Source: Mesorhizobium sp. ORS 3324 (GTDB lineage Bacteria; Pseudomonadota; Alphaproteobacteria; Rhizobiales; Rhizobiaceae). From it: a stretch of 39,004 nt of DNA. Positions 8,604 through 21,085 of the stretch are shown in pieces. The position numbers and the translations under genes were made by a program. Where the stretch lies: positions 374,197 through 413,200 of the forward strand of contig LM655188.1 in assembly GCA_000824825.2 (NCBI GenBank), given 5' to 3'. The first letter of the stretch is position 1. The number at the start of each line of letters is the position of its first letter. The notes beneath the pieces were generated by a model. It made no database searches and was not told where the DNA came from. It saw only the letters and a program-made list of their open reading frames with translations.

Positions 8604-9650
8604 ATGCAGGCACTGGTACTTGAGAAAAAAGGCGAGCTGTCGCTGCGCGAGATCGCGCTGCCGCTCGATGTGGGGCCGGACGACGTCAGGATCGCCATCC
8701 ATACGGTCGGCGTCTGCGGCAGCGACGTGCACTATTACACGCATGGCGCGATCGGCAGCTATATCGTGCGCCAGCCGATGGTGCTCGGCCATGAGGCGTC
8801 GGGCACGATCGTCGAAATCGGCGCCAATGTCACCAGCCTGAAGGTCGGCGACCGCGTCTGCATGGAGCCCGGCGTGCCGAACCTGTCGTCGCGCGCGACG
8901 AAGCTCGGCATCTACAATGTCGATCCGGATGTCCGCTTCTGGGCGACGCCGCCCGTGCATGGCGTGCTTGCGCCCTTTGCCGTGCATCCGGCCGCCTTCA
9001 CCTACAAGCTGCCGGACAACGTCTCCTTCGCCGAGGGCGCGATGGTCGAGCCCTTTGCCATCGGCATGCAGGCGGCCGCGCGGGCGCGCATCGTTCCCGG
9101 CGATGTTGCGGTCGTCGTCGGCTGCGGCCCCATCGGCATCATGATCGCGCTGGCCGCCCTGGCGGGCGGCTGTTCCAAGGTGCTGATTTCCGACTTTTCC
9201 GCGCCCAAGCTCAAGATCGCCTCGCAGTATCCGGGCATCGTGCCGATCAATATCGGCGAGCAGTCGCTGGTCGATGCGGTGCGGACGGCGACCGACGGCT
9301 GGGGGGCCGACATCGTGTTCGAGGCGAGCGGCAGTCCGAAGGCTTTCGCCAATCTGTTCGACGTCGTGCGGCCCGGAGGCGCGCTGGTGCTGGTCGGGCT
9401 GCCGGTCGAGCCGGTCAGCCTCGACGTGCCGGCGGCGATCTCCAAGGAAGTGCGCATCGAGACGGTGTTTCGCTACGCCAACATCTTCGACCGCGCCCTG
9501 CAGCTCATTGCATCCGGCAAGGTCGACCTCAAGCCGCTGATCACCGGCACCTATGATTTCGGCGACAGCATCAAGGCGTTCGAGCGGGCGGCGCAGGGCA
9601 ACCCGCGAGACGTCAAGCTGCAAATCCTGCTCACCGGCGAGAAGGGCTGA
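8604..9650 (+). CDS. Zn-dependent medium-chain polyol dehydrogenase (xylitol/sorbitol dehydrogenase-like)
   Basis: NAD(P)-dependent medium-chain dehydrogenase, 348 residues, likely oxidising a polyol imported by this operon to a ketose. Catalytic-zinc residues are visible as C38 (GVCGSD), H63 and E64 (LGHEASG) and the Glu of the MVEPFAIG segment. The Rossmann motif is [11 protein letters not shown] near residue 172. The lobe that in sorbitol dehydrogenases carries four structural-zinc cysteines reads [18 protein letters not shown], so the structural zinc site is absent. This form is, to my knowledge, shared with some rhizobial xylitol dehydrogenases. The start at 8604 has GAGGA upstream. Its position inside the transporter operon supports a catabolic role; the actual substrate is not proven. 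Confidence 0.85.
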   Translation: MQALVLEKKGELSLREIALPLDVGPDDVRIAIHTVGVCGSDVHYYTHGAIGSYIVRQPMVLGHEASGTIVEIGANVTSLKVGDRVCMEPGVPNLSSRATKLGIYNVDPDVRFWATPPVHGVLAPFAVHPAAFTYKLPDNVSFAEGAMVEPFAIGMQAAARARIVPGDVAVVVGCGPIGIMIALAALAGGCSKVLISDFSAPKLKIASQYPGIVPINIGEQSLVDAVRTATDGWGADIVFEASGSPKAFANLFDVVRPGGALVLVGLPVEPVSLDVPAAISKEVRIETVFRYANIFDRALQLIASGKVDLKPLITGTYDFGDSIKAFERAAQGNPRDVKLQILLTGEKG

Positions 9651-9653
9651 CCC

Positions 9654-10742
<1,089 letters not shown>

Positions 10743-10754
10743 GTCGAGGCCAGC

Positions 10755-12341
10755 CTACCCCATCGCATCGAGCGCCTGGCGCTGGCGGTGCATTTCGAGG
10801 AAGATGCGGTAGTCGCGGTCGAAGCGGGCGCCGGCAGCCGGGTTGGAGGGGCGCGTCCTGCCGCCCTGCTGCATGGCGACGCAGGCGGCGTTGAGATCAG
10901 GGTAGAGCCCGGCGGCGGTCGCGGCCACCATGCCCGTGCCGAGCAGCACCGCCTCGTCGGCCAGCGGCTCGATGACGGTGCAGCCGGTGGCATCGGCATA
11001 GAGCTCCATCAAAAGCGGGTTCTTGGTGTGGCCGCCGGTGACGTGCAGCGTGTCGATCAGGTAGCCGTTCTCGTTCAGCGCCTCCAGCACATGGCGCACG
11101 CCGAGCGCGATGCCGACGGCGGTGCGCCAATAGAGCTTGCACAGGCTGTCGAATGAGGAATCGAGTGTCAGCCCGCTGACGACGCCGACCGCGTGCGGGT
11201 CGGCGAGCGGCGAGCGGTTGCCGTGGAAATCCGGCAGGACATGCAGCCGCGCCGCCAGCGCGTCTCCTTCTGCGGCGCGCAGTTCGGCCACGCGCTTCGC
11301 GATCCTGGCATGCATCGCCGCATCCGGCTCGCCGCCGGCGCCGTGCCAGCGGATGATGTGATCGAGCAATGCGCCGGTGGCCGACTGGCCGCCCTCCGAC
11401 AGCCAGAGTCTTGGCAGCGCCGCGCCATAATACGGGCCCCAGACGCCGGCGAAGGGTTGCGGGTCCTGCGACATCGCCATGACGCAGGAGGAGGTGCCGG
11501 CAATCAGCGCCAAGTGCCGGCTGATGTCCTTCTCGTCGCCGGCAAAGCCGCCCAGAACACCGAGGGCGCCGGCGTAGGCGTCGATGACGCCAGCGCCGAC
11601 GCGGCATTTTTCCGTGAGGCCGAGGTCAGCAGCCGCATTGGCCGTCAACGGGCCGATATCGGTGCCGACGGGGCTGGCTTTTTCCGGAAGACTGCCGTGC
11701 TCGAAGAGACCGCCGAGGCCGACGAGCTTGAAGAAATCGCGCCGCCAGCTCGTCTCCTCGTGCGCGAGATAGGTCCATTTGGCCGTCAGCGTGCATTGCG
11801 AGCGGGCGAGCGAGCCGGTCGCCTTCCAGGTCAGAAAATCAGCGAGGTCGAACAGATAGCCGGCTTCGTTCCATGTGCCGGGCAGGTTGCGCTTCAGCCA
11901 CATCAGCTTCGGTGTTTGCATCTCTGGCGACATCACCCCGCCGATATAGTCGAGCACGGCATGGCCGCTTCGCGTGCATTCGTCGGCCTCGGCGATGGCG
12001 CGGTGATCGAGCCAGACGATGGTGTCCCAGCGCTTCTCGCCGGTGACCGAGACGCTCAGCTGATCGCTTTGCCTGTCGCGCACCACGAGCGAGCAGGTGG
12101 CGTCGAAGGAGATGCCGACGATATCGGTGGCAGCGACACCGGCCTTCTCGCGCGCGGCGCGCACGGCGGCACAAACGGCCGACCAGATATTTTCCGAATC
12201 ATGCTCGGCGTGATCGGGCTTGGGCTGGTGCATGGCGATCGGCCGCTCGGCACGGCCGAGCAGAGTGCCTCGAGAGTCGAGAATGCCCGCGCGAGCGCTC
12301 CCGGTGCCGACATCGACCGCGCAAACGAAACTTGTCGTCAA
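10755..12341 (-). CDS. FGGY-family pentulose kinase (D-ribulokinase-like)
   Basis: Cytosolic carbohydrate kinase of the FGGY family, 528 residues. The N-terminal phosphate-binding segment is DVGTGSARAGILD (residues 10-22). The segments WLDHRA, MSPEMQTPKLMWLKR, GAGVIDAYAG, LIAGTSSCVMA and VTGGHTKNPLLMELYADATG match the FGGY/YDR109C-like pentulose-kinase subgroup, whose characterised members phosphorylate D-ribulose, rather than XylB. The start codon is TTG at 12341, overlapping the stop of the upstream HAD gene as TTGA, so translation is probably coupled. It closes the polyol operon and would phosphorylate a ketopentose formed by the dehydrogenases. The substrate is an inference. Confidence 0.85.
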   Translation of the reverse strand: MTTSFVCAVDVGTGSARAGILDSRGTLLGRAERPIAMHQPKPDHAEHDSENIWSAVCAAVRAAREKAGVAATDIVGISFDATCSLVVRDRQSDQLSVSVTGEKRWDTIVWLDHRAIAEADECTRSGHAVLDYIGGVMSPEMQTPKLMWLKRNLPGTWNEAGYLFDLADFLTWKATGSLARSQCTLTAKWTYLAHEETSWRRDFFKLVGLGGLFEHGSLPEKASPVGTDIGPLTANAAADLGLTEKCRVGAGVIDAYAGALGVLGGFAGDEKDISRHLALIAGTSSCVMAMSQDPQPFAGVWGPYYGAALPRLWLSEGGQSATGALLDHIIRWHGAGGEPDAAMHARIAKRVAELRAAEGDALAARLHVLPDFHGNRSPLADPHAVGVVSGLTLDSSFDSLCKLYWRTAVGIALGVRHVLEALNENGYLIDTLHVTGGHTKNPLLMELYADATGCTVIEPLADEAVLLGTGMVAATAAGLYPDLNAACVAMQQGGRTRPSNPAAGARFDRDYRIFLEMHRQRQALDAMG

Positions 12342-13021
12342 GATGCTTTTACTCTCGCTCCCAGGCCTGCAATCAGATCGGGCAATTGCAGCATGTCAGC
12401 GAATATAAAGTCCGGTTCACTCGACGCAAGCCGCGCCTGCAGGGCGGGGTTACCGGAATGCGAGCCGCCGGTGAAGGCGAAGACGCGCATGCCCGCGGCG
12501 CGTGCCGCCGCGATGCCGGCCGGGCTGTCCTCAACGACCAGGCAATTGCGCGGATCAGCGCGCATGCTAGCGGCGGCATGGAGGAACAGGTCTGGCGCCG
12601 GCTTGCCGCGCGTCACCATGGCGGCGCTGAACAGATGCGGCTCCAGCAAGCCCAGCAGGCCGGTGACGTCGAGCGCGTAGCGGATGCGCTCCAGCGTGCC
12701 GGAGGAGGCGACGCAACAGGGCAAGCCGAGCCTCGGCAGAACGGCCTTGACACCGGGGATCGGCTGCAATTCCTCGCGGAATTTGCGCATCAGCTCGACG
12801 CGCATGGCTGTGATATGCTGGTCGCTGATCTCGAGCCCGAAATCGCGGCCGAGGATCTCGCGCACGCTCTTCATGCTCTTGCCAAGGAAATGCTCGTAGG
12901 CGGCATCCTCGCTGACCGTGCCGCCGGCAAGCTCGATCATGCCGAGCAACGCCGAAACCGACAGCGCCTCGCTGTCGACCAGGACGCCGTCACAGTCGAA
13001 GATGACCAATTCGGGCGTCAT
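12338..13021 (-). CDS. HAD-superfamily hydrolase (subfamily IA phosphatase)
   Basis: Cytosolic HAD phosphatase, 227 residues. Motif I is FDCDGVLVDSE with the nucleophile D9 and acid/base D11, motif II is the Ser of VASSG, and motifs III/IV are KPAPDLFLHAA and VVEDSPAGIAAARAAGM. The 'DCDGV(L)VDSE' start and size resemble YieH/Gph-type sugar-phosphate phosphatases. It lies 20 bases after mtlK and overlaps the kinase start by 4 bases, so it belongs to the polyol operon. A HAD gene in R. sphaeroides-type polyol operons is known to me, but its substrate is not established; removal of inhibitory sugar phosphates is a reasonable guess. Confidence 0.85.
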   Translation of the reverse strand: MTPELVIFDCDGVLVDSEALSVSALLGMIELAGGTVSEDAAYEHFLGKSMKSVREILGRDFGLEISDQHITAMRVELMRKFREELQPIPGVKAVLPRLGLPCCVASSGTLERIRYALDVTGLLGLLEPHLFSAAMVTRGKPAPDLFLHAAASMRADPRNCLVVEDSPAGIAAARAAGMRVFAFTGGSHSGNPALQARLASSEPDFIFADMLQLPDLIAGLGARVKAS

Positions 13022-13041
13022 TCCGGCCGGTTCCGGTGGTT

Positions 13042-14520
<1,479 letters not shown>

Positions 14521-14602
14521 CTGCTTTTACCCTTTGGCCGACAGGCGGCCCGAACTATTCCGCCTCCTTCGGGCGAGCGGTGAGGGACAGCCCTATCGTT
14601 GC

Positions 14603-14660
14603 GTGCTGCCCCTCACCTGCCCCGCGGCGCATCTCCCCGGAGGAAGGGAGACGCGTCTTC
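14603..14660. repeat. Rhizobial palindromic intergenic repeat (copy 1)
   Basis: GC-rich intergenic element between smoS and mtlK starting GTGCTGCCCCTCACC, with arms TCTCCC (14632-14637) and GGGAGA (14646-14651). It resembles the elements at 22902-22958 and 38945-38990, sharing a CCCCTC block, a central CCTGCC/GC-rich palindrome and a CTCCCC...GGGG arm pair. It lies within the polyol operon transcript and could affect mRNA stability. Confidence 0.5.
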
Positions 14661-14664
14661 CCCC

Positions 14665-15431
14665 TCAACTCATCCATTGGCCGCCATCGACGTTGTAGGT
14701 CTGGGCGACAATGTATTCAGCCTCGTCGCTGGCGAGGAAAACCGCCATGCCGGTCAGGTCTTCCGCCCGGCCCATGCGGCCGTAGGGCACGCCTTCGCCG
14801 ACCAGGCGCTTCTTCTCGCCTTTCGGTCGGTTCTCGTACTTTGCGAACAGCGAATCGACATGATCCCAATGCTCGCCGTCGACGACGCCCGGCGAAATCG
14901 CATTGACGTTGATGCGGTGCTTGATCAGGTCGAGCCCGGCCGATTGGGTGAGCGAGATGACGGCGGCCTTGGTGGCGCAATAGACCGCGACCAGCGGTTC
15001 GCCGCGGCGCCCGGCCTGGCTCGCCATGTTGATGATCCTGCCGCCCCGGCCAGCCGCGATCATCGAGCGCGCCGCCGCCTGCAGCGTGAACAGCGTGCCG
15101 GCGACATTGACGGAGAAGAGCTTGTCGTAGCTCGCCCGGCTGATCTCGACGATCGGCGCAAGGTCGAACAAAGCGGCATTGTTGATCAGGATGTCGAGCC
15201 CGCCGGCCCTTGCCTCAACTTCCTTCACCGCGGCCTCGATCGAGGACTGGTCGGTGACGTCGAGCCGGACAGCGTAGGCGGCCGAACCGATATCCTTCGC
15301 TGCCGCTTCGGCCGCTTCGAGGTTTATGTCGGCGATCGCCACCCTCGCGCCTTCACGCGCATAGGCTTCGGCAAAGGCCCTGCCGATGCCGCGCGCCGAT
15401 CCGGTGATCAGCGCCGATTTGCCTTTCAGCC

Positions 15432-15435
<4 letters not shown>
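14665..15435 (-). CDS. smoS: Sorbitol/galactitol dehydrogenase (SDR family)
   Basis: Short-chain dehydrogenase, 256 residues, the exact length of Rhodobacter sphaeroides SmoS and very similar to it throughout. It oxidises D-sorbitol to D-fructose and galactitol to D-tagatose with NAD. The cofactor motif is TGSARGIG (residues 11-18), then NNA (85-87) and the catalytic S139, Y152 and K156 in [11 protein letters not shown] and VYCATKAA. The C-terminus [10 protein letters not shown] is typical. The start is GTG at 15435, overlapping the smoK stop as GTGA, so translation is coupled. It works downstream of the SmoEFGK importer. Confidence 0.94.
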
Positions 15436-16436
<1,001 letters not shown>

Positions 16437-16481
16437 GGTTTCCTCCCGGGGATTTCGTCGTCTGCCGCCTGCCGCGCGCGG

Positions 16482-17306
16482 CTACTTCACGGCGCCAAAG
16501 GTCAGGCCGCGCACCAGCTGCTTCTGGCTGAACCAGCCCATGATCAGGATCGGCGCGATCGCCAGTGTCGAGGCTGCCGAGAGCTTGGCCCAGAACAGGC
16601 CTTGCGGGCTGGAGAAGGAGCTGATGAAGGCCGTGAGCGGCGCTGCGTCGGTGGTGGTCAGCCGGATCGTCCAGAACGCCTCGTTCCAGGCCAGGATGAT
16701 GTTCAAGAGCATGGTCGAGGCGATGCCGGGCACCGCCATCGGCGTCAGCACGTAGATGATCTCGTTCCACAGCGAGGCGCCGTCCATGCGCGCCGCTTCG
16801 AGGATCTCACCCGGGATCTCGCGGAAATAGGTGTAGAGCATCCAGATCACGATCGGCAGGTTGATCAGCATCAGCATGACGGTGAGGCCGATGCGGCTGT
16901 CGAGCAGGCCAGTGTCGCGGAAGATCAGGTATATCGGGAACAGCACGGCGACGGCCGGCATCATCTTGGTGGAGAGCATCCACATCAGGATGTCCTTGGT
17001 CCGCTTGGTCGGCGAGAAGGCCATCGACCATGCCGCCGGGATGGCGATGATCAGGGCGACGATGGTCGAGCCGACCGAAAGCACCACGGAATTGAGGAAG
17101 AATTTGAAGTAGCCTCGCTGCGCCTCGACCTCGGTATAGCTCTCGATCGTGCCCGACGGCAGCAGGCTGAAGCCCTGGATCGCCTCCTGCTCCGACTTGA
17201 ACGAGGTGATGATCGTGTAGAGGATCGGGAAGAAAATCAGCAGGGCGACGATCCAGGCCGCCGTGCTGGCGATCGTCTTGTGCCGGGTGGTGACTGCGCG
17301 TGCCAT
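16482..17306 (-). CDS. smoG: Polyol ABC transporter permease
   Basis: Inner-membrane permease of the polyol importer, 274 residues and about six transmembrane segments. The EAA loop is ILEAARMDGASLWNEIIYVLTP with the invariant Gly present. It is the MalG-type partner of SmoF. The start at 17306 has a strong GGGAGGACAAG Shine-Dalgarno sequence, 11 bases after the smoF stop. Its C-terminus ends LVRGLTFGAVK, as in SmoG homologues. Confidence 0.92.
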   Translation of the reverse strand: MARAVTTRHKTIASTAAWIVALLIFFPILYTIITSFKSEQEAIQGFSLLPSGTIESYTEVEAQRGYFKFFLNSVVLSVGSTIVALIIAIPAAWSMAFSPTKRTKDILMWMLSTKMMPAVAVLFPIYLIFRDTGLLDSRIGLTVMLMLINLPIVIWMLYTYFREIPGEILEAARMDGASLWNEIIYVLTPMAVPGIASTMLLNIILAWNEAFWTIRLTTTDAAPLTAFISSFSSPQGLFWAKLSAASTLAIAPILIMGWFSQKQLVRGLTFGAVK

Positions 17307-17317
17307 CTTGTCCTCCC

Positions 17318-18190
17318 TTACTTGTCCAGGTTCTTGCCTACGGCGCGCATGACGAAGAAGGCGACGATGTTGGCGAGAATGACAGCGATGATGCCGCCGG
17401 CGGAGGCCTGACCGATTTTGAACTCCAAAAGCGCCTTCTGGTAGACGAGGAAGGGCAGGTTGGTGGAGGCATAGCCGGGGCCGCCATTGGTGGTGACCAG
17501 GATCTCGGCATAGACCGAGAGCAGGAAGATCGTCTGGATCAGGATGACGACGGTGATGGCGCGCGACATGTGCGGCAGCGTCAGGTACCAGAAGCGGCTT
17601 AGGAAGCCGGCGCCGTCCATTTCGGCGGCCTCCTTCTGCTCGGTGTCAAGTGATTGCAGTGACGTCAGCAGGATCAGCGTGGCGAAGGGCAGCCACTGCC
17701 AGGCGACGATGAGGATGACCGCCGTCAGCGGGTGCTGCCCGAACCAGTCGATGGGGTCGGCACCGAAGAAGCGGGCAATATCGGCGAAGACGCCGTATTG
17801 CGGATGCATGATCATGTTCTTCCAGACAAGTGCCGCGACCGGCGGCATGACGAAGAACGGCGAGATGACGAGGATGCGCACCACTCCCTGGCCCCAGATC
17901 GGCTGATCGAGCAGCAGCGCCAAGAGGATGCCGCCGATCACGGTGATGATGAGCACGCTGACGACTATGGCGAGCGTGTTGAGGATCGACTGCAGAAAGG
18001 CAGGGTTGGAGTAGAAGAGCTTGTAGTTGGCGAACCAGACGAACCCGTCGCGGATCGGATTGAGCGGGTTGTACTGGAGGAACGAGAACCACAGCGTGAA
18101 GACCAGCGGCACGATCATCCAGACGAACAGCAGGATCACCGACGGCGCCATCATGAAACGGGCTATTGAACGGGTTTGCTGAGTAGCCAT
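17318..18190 (-). CDS. smoF: Polyol ABC transporter permease
   Basis: Inner-membrane permease of the polyol importer, 290 residues, MalF-type with about six transmembrane segments. The EAA loop reads KEAAEMDGAGFLSRFWYLTLP, and a TTNGGPGYAS segment follows, typical of the family. An in-frame GTG at 18199 exists, but the Shine-Dalgarno GGAGG abuts it with no spacing and lies 9 bases from the ATG at 18190, so I use the ATG. It is separated from smoE by 139 bases containing a strong hairpin. Confidence 0.92.
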   Translation of the reverse strand: MATQQTRSIARFMMAPSVILLFVWMIVPLVFTLWFSFLQYNPLNPIRDGFVWFANYKLFYSNPAFLQSILNTLAIVVSVLIITVIGGILLALLLDQPIWGQGVVRILVISPFFVMPPVAALVWKNMIMHPQYGVFADIARFFGADPIDWFGQHPLTAVILIVAWQWLPFATLILLTSLQSLDTEQKEAAEMDGAGFLSRFWYLTLPHMSRAITVVILIQTIFLLSVYAEILVTTNGGPGYASTNLPFLVYQKALLEFKIGQASAGGIIAVILANIVAFFVMRAVGKNLDK

Positions 18191-18254
18191 GACGGTCACC
18201 CTCCAAAGGTCAGCCGGGTTTTAGAGTCGTGCCACAATTTCCTGATTGTGAAGA

Positions 18255-18284
18255 TGGCCGCCCGAACTGGGTTTCGGGCGGCCA
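18255..18284 (-). other. Intercistronic hairpin between smoE and smoF
   Basis: Perfect 12-bp stem, TGGCCGCCCGAA at 18255-18266 and TTCGGGCGGCCA at 18273-18284, with a 6-base loop, about 45 bases after the smoE stop in the transcript. No long U-run follows. It mirrors the hairpin after the binding-protein gene of the other sugar operon, and probably raises the binding-protein transcript level relative to the permeases by attenuating transcription or blocking 3' decay. Confidence 0.65.
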
Positions 18285-18329
18285 AAGCCGGTCATGATGC
18301 GCTACCGGCGTTCGGCACCGGGAGGAGCC

Positions 18330-19640
18330 TTACTTGATGTAGCCGCCTTCGGTCATCGCGGCGGTCGCCGCATCCTGGGCCTGCTTCAGCGCGTCGTCGA
18401 CGCTCGACTGGCCGGCAAGGGCGGCCGAGAAGAGCTGGCCGACGGTGGTGCCGAGGCCCTGGAATTCAGGGATGGCGACGAACTGCACGCCGACATAGGG
18501 CACCGGCTTGACGGTCGGATGCGTCGGGTCGGCGGCGTTGATGGAGTCCAGCGTCATCTTGGCGAAGGGCGCGGCCTTCTGGTACTCCGGGTTGTTGTAG
18601 AGCGAGGTGCGCGTTCCGGGCGGAACGTTTGCCCAGCCCTCCTTCGAAGCCACCAGATCAAGATAGTGCTTCGAGGTTGCCCAGGAGACGAACTTCTCGG
18701 CAGCGTCCGCCTTCTTGGTGCCGGCCGGAATGGCCAGCGACCAGGCCCACAGCCAGTTGCCGCGCTTGCCGAGGCCGGTGTCGGGCGCCAGCGCATAACC
18801 GACCTTGTCGGCAACCTTCGAGGCCTTCGGATCGGAGACGAAGGAGGCGGCGACGGTGGCGTCGATCCACATGCCGCACTTGCCCTGCTGGAAGAGCGCC
18901 AGGTTCTCGTTGAAGCCGTTGGAGGAAGCGCCCTCGGGACCATCGGCCTTCATCAGGTCGACATAGAACTGCAGGGTCTTCTTCCATTCCGGCTGGTCGA
19001 ACTGCGGCTTCCAGTTCTCGTCGAACCAGCGGGCGCCGAAGGAGTTCGACATGGCGGTCAGGAAAGCCATGTTCTCGCCCCAGCCGGCCTTGCCGCGCAG
19101 GCACACGCCGTTCACGCCGTTGGCGCGGTCGGTCATCTTGTCGGCGGCCTGTTTGATGAAGTCCCAGGTCGGCGCATCGGGCATCTTGAGGCCGGCCTTC
19201 TCCATCAGGTCCTTGCGGTACATGACGAAGGAGCTCTCGCCGTAGAAGGGCGCAGCATAGAGCTTGCCGTCGACCGAAAGGCCACCGGCGATGGCCGGGA
19301 TGATGTCCTTAACGTCGTAGTCGTCGCCGAGCTTGTCGAGCGGCAAGAGCCAGCTCTGCTTCGCCCAGATCGGAACCTCGTAGGTGCCGATAGTCATGAC
19401 GTCGTACTGGCCACCCTTGGTGGCGATGTCGGTGGTGACGCGCTCGCGCAGCACGTTCTCTTCAAGCGTGACCCAGTTGAGCTGGATGTCGGGATTGGCC
19501 TTCGTGAAGTCGTCGGTCAGCTTCTGCATGCGGACCATGTCGCCATTGTTGACCGTGGCGATGGTGATGGATTCGGCATGCGCGGCAAAAGCAAGGGCGC
19601 TGGCCGACAACAGGCCCAGGGTGAGCGTGCGAAGTTTCAT
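18330..19640 (-). CDS. smoE: Polyol ABC transporter, periplasmic binding protein
   Basis: Periplasmic binding protein for sorbitol/mannitol-type polyols, 436 residues, the length of R. sphaeroides SmoE. The signal peptide covers about residues 1-23 (MKLRTLTLGLL core, cleavage near AHAES). The mature protein starts ITIATVNNGDMVRMQ and has the family segments YDVMTIGTYEVPIWAK, LYAAPFYGESSFVMYRKDLMEKAG and CGMWIDATVAASFV. The ATG at 19640 has GGGAGGAATTG upstream; an extension to 19688 would run into the operator region and is rejected. It is the first gene of the smo operon, with operator-like boxes 24-52 bases upstream. Confidence 0.93.
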   Translation of the reverse strand: MKLRTLTLGLLSASALAFAAHAESITIATVNNGDMVRMQKLTDDFTKANPDIQLNWVTLEENVLRERVTTDIATKGGQYDVMTIGTYEVPIWAKQSWLLPLDKLGDDYDVKDIIPAIAGGLSVDGKLYAAPFYGESSFVMYRKDLMEKAGLKMPDAPTWDFIKQAADKMTDRANGVNGVCLRGKAGWGENMAFLTAMSNSFGARWFDENWKPQFDQPEWKKTLQFYVDLMKADGPEGASSNGFNENLALFQQGKCGMWIDATVAASFVSDPKASKVADKVGYALAPDTGLGKRGNWLWAWSLAIPAGTKKADAAEKFVSWATSKHYLDLVASKEGWANVPPGTRTSLYNNPEYQKAAPFAKMTLDSINAADPTHPTVKPVPYVGVQFVAIPEFQGLGTTVGQLFSAALAGQSSVDDALKQAQDAATAAMTEGGYIK

Positions 19641-19663
19641 CAATTCCTCCCATAAACCAAGAT

Positions 19664-19715
19664 GAGCATTTGCCTTGGCTGTGAGCAATTACTCACTTGG
19701 CGTGAATTATGTCAA
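19664..19715 (-). promoter_or_regulatory. smoE promoter with paired operator boxes
   Basis: Read on the minus strand, a perfect -35 TTGACA lies at 19715-19710. A -10 position 18 bases further on falls inside the inverted repeat GTGAGCAATTACTCAC (19681-19696, plus-strand sequence). Two related boxes, GAGCATTTGC (19664-19673) and GAGCAATTAC (19683-19692), are 19 bp apart. The same pair with the same 19-bp offset occurs upstream of the SorC-type regulator at 22105-22133, so this is probably that regulator's operator. The -10 hexamer itself is a poor match. Confidence 0.6.
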
Positions 19716-19811
19716 GCCGGAATCGATGCTGCAGCGCAGCAGAAATGACGTCGCGCGACCCTGTTGGGGAAGCGATCAGGTCGTTCGGAACGAAGATCGA
19801 GGAACGCAGAC

Positions 19812-20720
19812 CTACTGGCAGGCGATCTCGGCGAGGATCCAGTCGCGGAATGCGCGGATCTTCGGCACGTTGCGCCGGGCCGTGGGATAGACCAGCCAAT
19901 AGGCATGGCCATCGTCGCCGACGAGGTCGAAGGGCTGGATTAGCCGGCCGTCGGCGAGCTCGTTCTTGAACAGGGCCCTGGTGACGATCGCGACGCCCTG
20001 CCCTGCGATCGCGGCATTGGCCTCATAGGCCTGCGCGCCCATGCTGGTGCCGGGGCGGCTGGCGAGCTCATCCGCCTGGATACCCGCGAGCGCGAACCAT
20101 TCCTGCCACCAGATGTCGCCGGGATCGAGGATGGGGAGCTTGAGCAGGTCGGCCGGCTCCTTAACGCCGCCGATGCTGGCGGCAAGCCTGGGACTGAGCA
20201 CCGGGGTGAAGTCGGCCTTGAACAGCATATGCGTCTCCACGCCAGGCCATTTGCCGCCGCCGGAACGGATGGCGATGTCGATGTCCTCGCGGGCGAAGTC
20301 GACGACCCGGTTCGAGGTGTCGACGCGCACGGCAAGCGAGGGATGCGCGACCTGGAAGGAGCCCAGATGCAGCGCCAGCCAATTGGAGGCGAAGGTGAGA
20401 AGCGTGGAGACGCAGAGCACGCCGTCGGCCCCGGCGCGGGCGGCCGAGTAGGCGCCGCTCAGCAGCGCAAAGGCCTCGCTGACGGCGGGCGCCAGGCGCT
20501 GACCCGGCTCGGTCAGCTCGATCTGCCTGGGACGGCGCAGGAACAAGGGCGCGCCGATACGCTCCTCGAGAAGCTTGATCTGATAGCTCGCGGCGGCCTG
20601 CGTCATGCCGAGCTCCTCGGCGGCCTTGGTGAAGGAGAGGTGCCTGGCCACGGCCTCGAACACGCGGATGGCCTGCAGCGGCGGAAGCTGGACATTCTGC
20701 CGGGAGCTCAGATCGGGCAT
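19812..20720 (-). CDS. LysR-family regulator, GcvA-like
   Basis: LysR-type transcriptional regulator, 302 residues. The N-terminal winged helix-turn-helix reads LQAIRVFEAVARHLSFTKAAEELGMTQAAAS in two adjoining parts (residues 15-45), followed by IKLLEERIGAPLFLRRPRQIELTEPG, which is the GcvA subgroup pattern. The C-terminal substrate-binding domain includes DIDIAIRSGGGKWPG and a WWQEWF segment. It has a strong AAGGAGGCC ribosome binding site before 20720. It is divergent from a small DUF1127 gene, an arrangement I know from other Rhizobiales, so that gene is a likely target. The coinducer is unknown. Confidence 0.9.
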   Translation of the reverse strand: MPDLSSRQNVQLPPLQAIRVFEAVARHLSFTKAAEELGMTQAAASYQIKLLEERIGAPLFLRRPRQIELTEPGQRLAPAVSEAFALLSGAYSAARAGADGVLCVSTLLTFASNWLALHLGSFQVAHPSLAVRVDTSNRVVDFAREDIDIAIRSGGGKWPGVETHMLFKADFTPVLSPRLAASIGGVKEPADLLKLPILDPGDIWWQEWFALAGIQADELASRPGTSMGAQAYEANAAIAGQGVAIVTRALFKNELADGRLIQPFDLVGDDGHAYWLVYPTARRNVPKIRAFRDWILAEIACQ

Positions 20721-20830
20721 AAGGCCTCCTTATGGGTCATGATCGACGTTTGATTGGAAGCACGAGCCGACCAACCCGATATTTGGGGTCGACGATCAAT
20801 CCAGTTCAAGCATTGCGAAGGCTGACGATC

Positions 20831-21016
20831 ATGACTCCGATGCAGGAAAAACTCGATTCGACCCCGGCACGCAGTTGGATTTCGTTGCTGGCGCGGGAAT
20901 TTTCGTGGTTCGCCAGCCGTAGGCGCGGCTATGTCGATGTCCGGGAACTGTCGGAGCATCTGCAGCGGGACATGGGATTCCTCGACGGCAACGACCCGCA
21001 CGGACGCTACAAATAG
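20831..21016 (+). CDS. DUF1127-like small protein
   Basis: A 61-residue protein starting MTPMQEKLDS. Its C-terminal half (residues 33-61: SRRRGYVDVRELSEHLQRDMG and onward) has the basic, Arg-rich DUF1127 pattern ending in L-x-D-MGF-LDG. The frame extends upstream to 20732; the ATG at 20831 is preceded by GAAGG and gives the usual length. Some short DUF1127 proteins in alphaproteobacteria are reported to bind RNA or affect phosphate, nitrogen or stress responses, but the role of this one is unknown. It is divergent from the LysR gene and convergent with the SorC-type regulator. Confidence 0.75.
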   Translation: MTPMQEKLDSTPARSWISLLAREFSWFASRRRGYVDVRELSEHLQRDMGFLDGNDPHGRYK

Positions 21017-21038
21017 CCGGGTTTCCTTTTATCGGCTA
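21014..21038. terminator. Possible weak terminator between DUF1127 gene and SorC-type regulator
   Basis: Inverted repeat TAGCCG (21014-21019, including the DUF1127 stop) and CGGCTA (21033-21038) with a 13-base, T-rich loop, between convergent genes. The stem is only 6 bp, so this is tentative. Confidence 0.3.
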
Positions 21039-21085
21039 AGGGCTTTTGCCGCCGCTCCAGATCCAATGCGCGCCCGTCGCCATGG

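Noticed and set aside
19781..19793. Palindrome TCGTTCGGAACGA as an operator
   Set aside because: Single short copy close to the 3' end of the LysR gene, with no second site elsewhere; chance cannot be excluded.
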